DNA of 7,705 nucleotides from Sulfurovum sp. (GTDB lineage: Bacteria; Campylobacterota; Campylobacteria; Campylobacterales; Sulfurovaceae): the NCBI GenBank assembly GCA_026193735.1, contig JAPHUJ010000181.1:1-7705 (forward strand), read 5' to 3'. Below are positions 5,546 to 7,705 of the stretch, in pieces (the stretch's first letter is position 1; every line of letters begins with the position of its first letter). The translations under genes were made by a program, and so were the position numbers. The notes beneath the pieces were generated by a model that made no database searches, was not told the origin of the DNA, and worked only from the letters and a program-made list of their open reading frames with translations.

Positions 5546-5562
5546 TTTAACTATTTTATATT
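5535..5562 (+). promoter_or_regulatory. Promoter of the Cro-like ORF
   Basis: A perfect TTGACA (5535-5540) is followed after 16 bp by TATATT (5557-5562, 5/6). Transcription would start near 5569, immediately before operator copy D. This is a strong, early-promoter-like signal, in contrast to the -35-less promoters of most genes here. Confidence 0.7.
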
Positions 5563-5570
5563 TTATATAT

Positions 5571-5586
5571 ACAATTTGACATATTT
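5571..5586. promoter_or_regulatory. Operator-like site D, second copy of the 16-bp direct repeat
   Basis: Identical in 16 of 16 bases to site C, with centres 41 bp apart, close to four helical turns. It lies just after the predicted start of the plus-strand transcript and before the AAAGGA ribosome site of the Cro-like ORF. Confidence 0.65.
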
Positions 5587-5605
5587 AAAATGTAAAGGAT
5601 TTAAA

Positions 5606-5716
5606 ATGGATTTTAAAAGAAACAGAAAATTACTTAATGAAGCAATGAACGCAGGGTGCAAAACAGTAGCAGAACTTGCACTTTTCCTAAAAATACAAGC
5701 AAGAATGGTAGCTTAG
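5606..5716 (+). pseudogene. Truncated Cro-like helix-turn-helix gene (36 codons)
   Basis: The frame starts with ATG after AAAGGA (5594-5599, 6-nt spacing) and has a strong promoter, so it begins like a real gene. The product reads MDFKRNRKLLNEAMNAGCK, then TVAELALFLKIQARMVA, which resembles helices 2 and 3 of a helix-turn-helix and stops exactly where the rest of the fold should follow. Its TAG overlaps the stop codon of moeA by 2 bp on the other strand. Divergent placement from a CI-like repressor is the position of cro, or of a Ner-type gene in Mu-like phages. I read it as the 5' end of a phage regulator cut off by deletion or by imprecise loss of a prophage. It could instead be an intact micro-protein. 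Confidence 0.6.
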
Positions 5717-6918
5717 TTCAGTAACAGTACCGTTACTTCATCGCCGACATCCTTAGAATTATCATCTTCTGAAGTCGCCAGAAGGGCAACATTACCTAAC
5801 ATATTGGTAAGTATGGCAGAAGATCCTACTTTTTTGTCTTTGAAGTCAACATAGTATTCACCTTGTATAAGATTTACATTACAAGCCGTAAACTCTGCTT
5901 TTTTAGCACGTTTTACAAATGCCTCTGCCAATTTCGCTTTGATTTTGAGCAAAGAAGATTTGCCTTGTTGAAGTTTTTCTATAAGTGGTACAACATAGAG
6001 AAGTGCTGTCACAGTAGAAGAATACGCAAAACCAGGAAGCCCAATGATAAATTTGTCATCTTTACGTGCCAGCATAATGTGCTGTCCAGGCTTTACACGT
6101 ACTCCCTGAAAGACGATATCGCAACCAAGTTCATAAATGACATCTTTCACAAAGTCAAAATCACCAACACTCACACCACCTGTAGTAACCACAATGTCAC
6201 TTTTCGCTAACGCATCTGAGATAGCCGTAGTAATACTCGTTTTATCATCTTTGATACATCCAAGTTGCATAGGTATACCATCATACTTATTGACAATCGC
6301 TTCTAGTATGTAATTGTTAGAGCTTCTTATTTGGGAATCGTTTGTCTGTTCCTCTCCTAATTCCAGTAATTCTGAACCAGTTGAGATGATAGCGACTGTC
6401 GGTTTTTCATATACCAGGACATTAGCTATATTTAAACTAGCCATTACACCTATTTGAGGGAAGTCAATTTTCGTCCCTTTCGGAATAAGCAGTTGGCCTT
6501 TGGTGTAGTTCTCTCCTACTTCCCTTACAGAAAAACCTTGAGGCACTTCTTCTTTGATGATGATCTCATCACCAACTACTTCTACATTTTCTATAGGTAT
6601 AAGTGTGTCTGCACCATGAGGCATAAGTGAACCTGTAAAGGTTTTGATACAAGTACCGCCTATGACCTCTTCTTTTAATGCAGATCCGGCAGGGTTGATG
6701 CTTCCCACCTTGAGTGTCCCTAACGTCATATCTTCATGAATGATAGCATAGCCATCCATCGCAGAAGTAGGAAACTCTGGAGAGTTATGATCTGCAACAA
6801 TATCTTCAGCCAGTACATACCCTAAAGCATCTACCAAATAAAGTTTTTTTGTTTTATAGTTGTTTATCTCAAGATTTTGTATCATCTCTATTGATTCATC
6901 AAAATGCATAAATGCCAT
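5713..6918 (-). CDS. moeA: Molybdopterin molybdenumtransferase MoeA
   Basis: MoeA inserts molybdenum into adenylylated molybdopterin, the last common step of molybdenum cofactor synthesis, in the cytoplasm. The 401 residues match the usual length. Landmarks are PEFPTSAMDGYAI (47-59) with the conserved Asp, the STGSEL loop (179-184), TTGGVSVGDFDFVKD (245-259) of the molybdopterin-binding domain, VKPGQH (275-280) and GLPGF (293-297), followed by a C-terminal beta-barrel domain ending GDEVTVLLLN. The loop after GLPG reads FAYS where E. coli-type proteins have NPVS. The ATG at 6918 has AAGGAA about 8 nt upstream. It lies downstream of moaD and moaE on the same strand, separated by 100 bp with a hairpin. 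The 3' end is intact even though a truncated phage-like ORF abuts it. Confidence 0.95.
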   Translation of the reverse strand: MAFMHFDESIEMIQNLEINNYKTKKLYLVDALGYVLAEDIVADHNSPEFPTSAMDGYAIIHEDMTLGTLKVGSINPAGSALKEEVIGGTCIKTFTGSLMPHGADTLIPIENVEVVGDEIIIKEEVPQGFSVREVGENYTKGQLLIPKGTKIDFPQIGVMASLNIANVLVYEKPTVAIISTGSELLELGEEQTNDSQIRSSNNYILEAIVNKYDGIPMQLGCIKDDKTSITTAISDALAKSDIVVTTGGVSVGDFDFVKDVIYELGCDIVFQGVRVKPGQHIMLARKDDKFIIGLPGFAYSSTVTALLYVVPLIEKLQQGKSSLLKIKAKLAEAFVKRAKKAEFTACNVNLIQGEYYVDFKDKKVGSSAILTNMLGNVALLATSEDDNSKDVGDEVTVLLLN

Positions 6919-6981
6919 TGTTATTTTCCTTCTTCATTAAGCGACTGATCGCCTGAACCCATTGATAAAATAATCTGCTGT

Positions 6982-7019
6982 AAAGAGCATATAAGAAACT
7001 AGCTCCTTGTATGCTCTTT
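6982..7019. terminator. Hairpin at the end of moaE, possible (partial) terminator
   Basis: AAAGAGCATA (6982-6991) pairs with TATGCTCTTT (7010-7019), and the stem can extend by a G-U and three more pairs (AAG/CTT) to a 10-nt loop. It begins within the moaE stop codon. On the minus-strand transcript only UUU follows, which is weak for termination, so read-through to moeA or mRNA stabilisation is plausible. Confidence 0.5.
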
Positions 7020-7453
7020 TAACTCAATAAGCCCGAACCGTCCATCGGGGTACTTCTGTCTTCTGCGTAAATGCGTTTGCCATTTTTAACATCATACTTC
7101 CAAATAGGGGCATTGGCTTTAAAATCTTCTACAAATTCATCGATGAGTTCCAATGCGACTCTACGCTTAGGAGAGAAAACAGCTGAAACATACGAAGAAG
7201 TATGTACAGGCACGTCTCCAATAGCATGTGCCATCTTAACTACTGCACCTAAAGCAGCCGCTTTCTCTTGCCACGCATCAAACCATTTTTGCAGTATCGG
7301 TTCATAGATATCAAAACTGAGTGCTTCTATATCATCTTCTGCACGTATCGTTCCCACAAAAGGGATATAGGCCCCATAGTTTGACTCTGCCTGTTCATCA
7401 AGCCAACGACCGAATATCTCTTTGATATCCAATGGACCATTGTAGAGTTCCAC
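7019..7453 (-). CDS. moaE: Molybdopterin synthase catalytic subunit MoaE
   Basis: MoaE with thiocarboxylated MoaD converts cyclic pyranopterin monophosphate to molybdopterin. The 144 residues show GAYIPFVGTIR (27-37), where Arg37 corresponds to E. coli Arg39, and FKANAPIWK (111-119), whose Lys112 and Lys119 have the same 7-residue spacing as the catalytic Lys119 and Lys126. The motif HRxG common elsewhere is AHAIG here (75-79), a Campylobacterota-like variant as far as I recall. The start is GTG at 7453, three bases after the moaD stop, and the only Shine-Dalgarno-like sequence is GGTGG inside the end of moaD. The two subunits are therefore probably translationally coupled. Confidence 0.94.
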   Translation of the reverse strand: MELYNGPLDIKEIFGRWLDEQAESNYGAYIPFVGTIRAEDDIEALSFDIYEPILQKWFDAWQEKAAALGAVVKMAHAIGDVPVHTSSYVSAVFSPKRRVALELIDEFVEDFKANAPIWKYDVKNGKRIYAEDRSTPMDGSGLLS

Positions 7454-7456
7454 GAC

Positions 7457-7678
7457 TTAGCCACCACACACAGGAGGCAAGATAGAGATCCTATCCCCAT
7501 CTTTAAGTACAGTAGTTAGATCATTTACCATTGTATCATTGAGGGCAACGGCACATTTGTCTAACCATTTTATTAAACTGGCATCTTCTTTGAGCTGAGT
7601 CGAGACATCTGCCAGTGTTGCTGCTTCCATCTCCACAGGTGCTTTACCGATGGGACCTAAAAATTCTACTTTTACCAT
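7457..7678 (-). CDS. moaD: Molybdopterin synthase sulfur carrier subunit MoaD
   Basis: This 73-residue ubiquitin-like protein carries sulfur as a C-terminal thiocarboxylate. It has the beta-grasp pattern (VKVEFLG at the start, VALND near 44-48, LKDGDRISILPP at 58-69) and ends in the required Gly-Gly, here as VCGG. The ATG at 7678 has AGGAG about 10 nt upstream, inside the window. It is followed directly by moaE. Further moa genes may lie upstream beyond the window edge. A Cys just before the Gly-Gly is notable but I believe it is common in this lineage. Confidence 0.93.
   Translation of the reverse strand: MVKVEFLGPIGKAPVEMEAATLADVSTQLKEDASLIKWLDKCAVALNDTMVNDLTTVLKDGDRISILPPVCGG
7461..7465 (-). 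promoter_or_regulatory. Ribosome binding site of moaE within the moaD Gly-Gly codons
   Basis: Read on the minus strand, GGTGG lies 7 nt before the GTG start of moaE. The same bases encode the C-terminal Gly-Gly that MoaD needs for function, so one sequence meets both constraints. It supports the choice of GTG 7453. Confidence 0.6.
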
Positions 7679-7705
7679 GAGAAAATTCTCCTAACTGTAT
7701 ACATA

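Noticed and set aside
5490..5586. CRISPR-like or satellite repeat
   Set aside because: Only two exact 16-bp copies plus degenerate ones, placed on promoters; operators explain them better.
5863..6210. 115-codon plus-strand ORF
   Set aside because: Antisense to moeA, no Shine-Dalgarno site, Cys/Phe/Lys-rich shadow composition.
6941..6952. GCGACTGATCGC hairpin before moeA
   Set aside because: Only a 4-bp stem; not distinguishable from chance.

Overview
The window looks like a chromosomal segment of a low-GC Campylobacterota (epsilonproteobacterial) genome, probably from the Sulfurovum/Sulfurimonas side of the phylum. This rests on the EF-Tu N-terminus, the form of MoaE (ending in FKANAPIWKYD), MoaD ending VCGG, and AT-rich promoters with strong -10 but mostly weak -35 boxes. 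The lineage is an inference from remembered family resemblance, not from a search.

Layout. (1) Positions 1-1170, minus strand: a tRNA operon read Thr(UGU)-Tyr(GUA)-Gly(UCC)-Thr(GGU)-tuf, with a near-consensus promoter at 1139-1167 and a probable second promoter just before tuf. The order equals the thrU-tyrU-glyT-thrT-tufB operon of E. coli. (2) Positions 1193-2436, plus strand: a compact operon of a YaaA-family (DUF328) protein, a 32-residue one-helix membrane protein not usually annotated, and a SUI1/YciH-type factor. (3) Positions 4309-2451, minus strand: a small unknown ORF, a DUF309 protein and a two-domain SagB/ThcOx-type nitroreductase, with overlapping or abutting ends. (4) Positions 4277-4695, plus strand: a short DksA/TraR-type zinc-finger protein, divergent from group 3. 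(5) Positions 4816-5716: a phage-type regulatory switch. A CI/LexA-like S24 repressor on the minus strand faces a 36-codon Cro-like ORF on the plus strand. The 136-bp space between them holds four related 13-bp operator-like sites. The Cro-like ORF is cut off at the end of moeA, so this is probably a prophage remnant or a domesticated switch. (6) Positions 7678-5713, minus strand: moaD, moaE and moeA, for the assembly of molybdopterin (MoaD plus MoaE) and molybdenum insertion (MoeA).

How they work together. Groups 1 and 2 serve translation and possibly stress; group 6 makes molybdenum cofactor, expected where molybdoenzymes such as nitrate or formate enzymes are used. Group 5 is the only part that looks horizontally acquired, and its evenly spaced operator set is the most interesting signal. 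No CRISPR array, insertion sequence or complete mobile element is visible.
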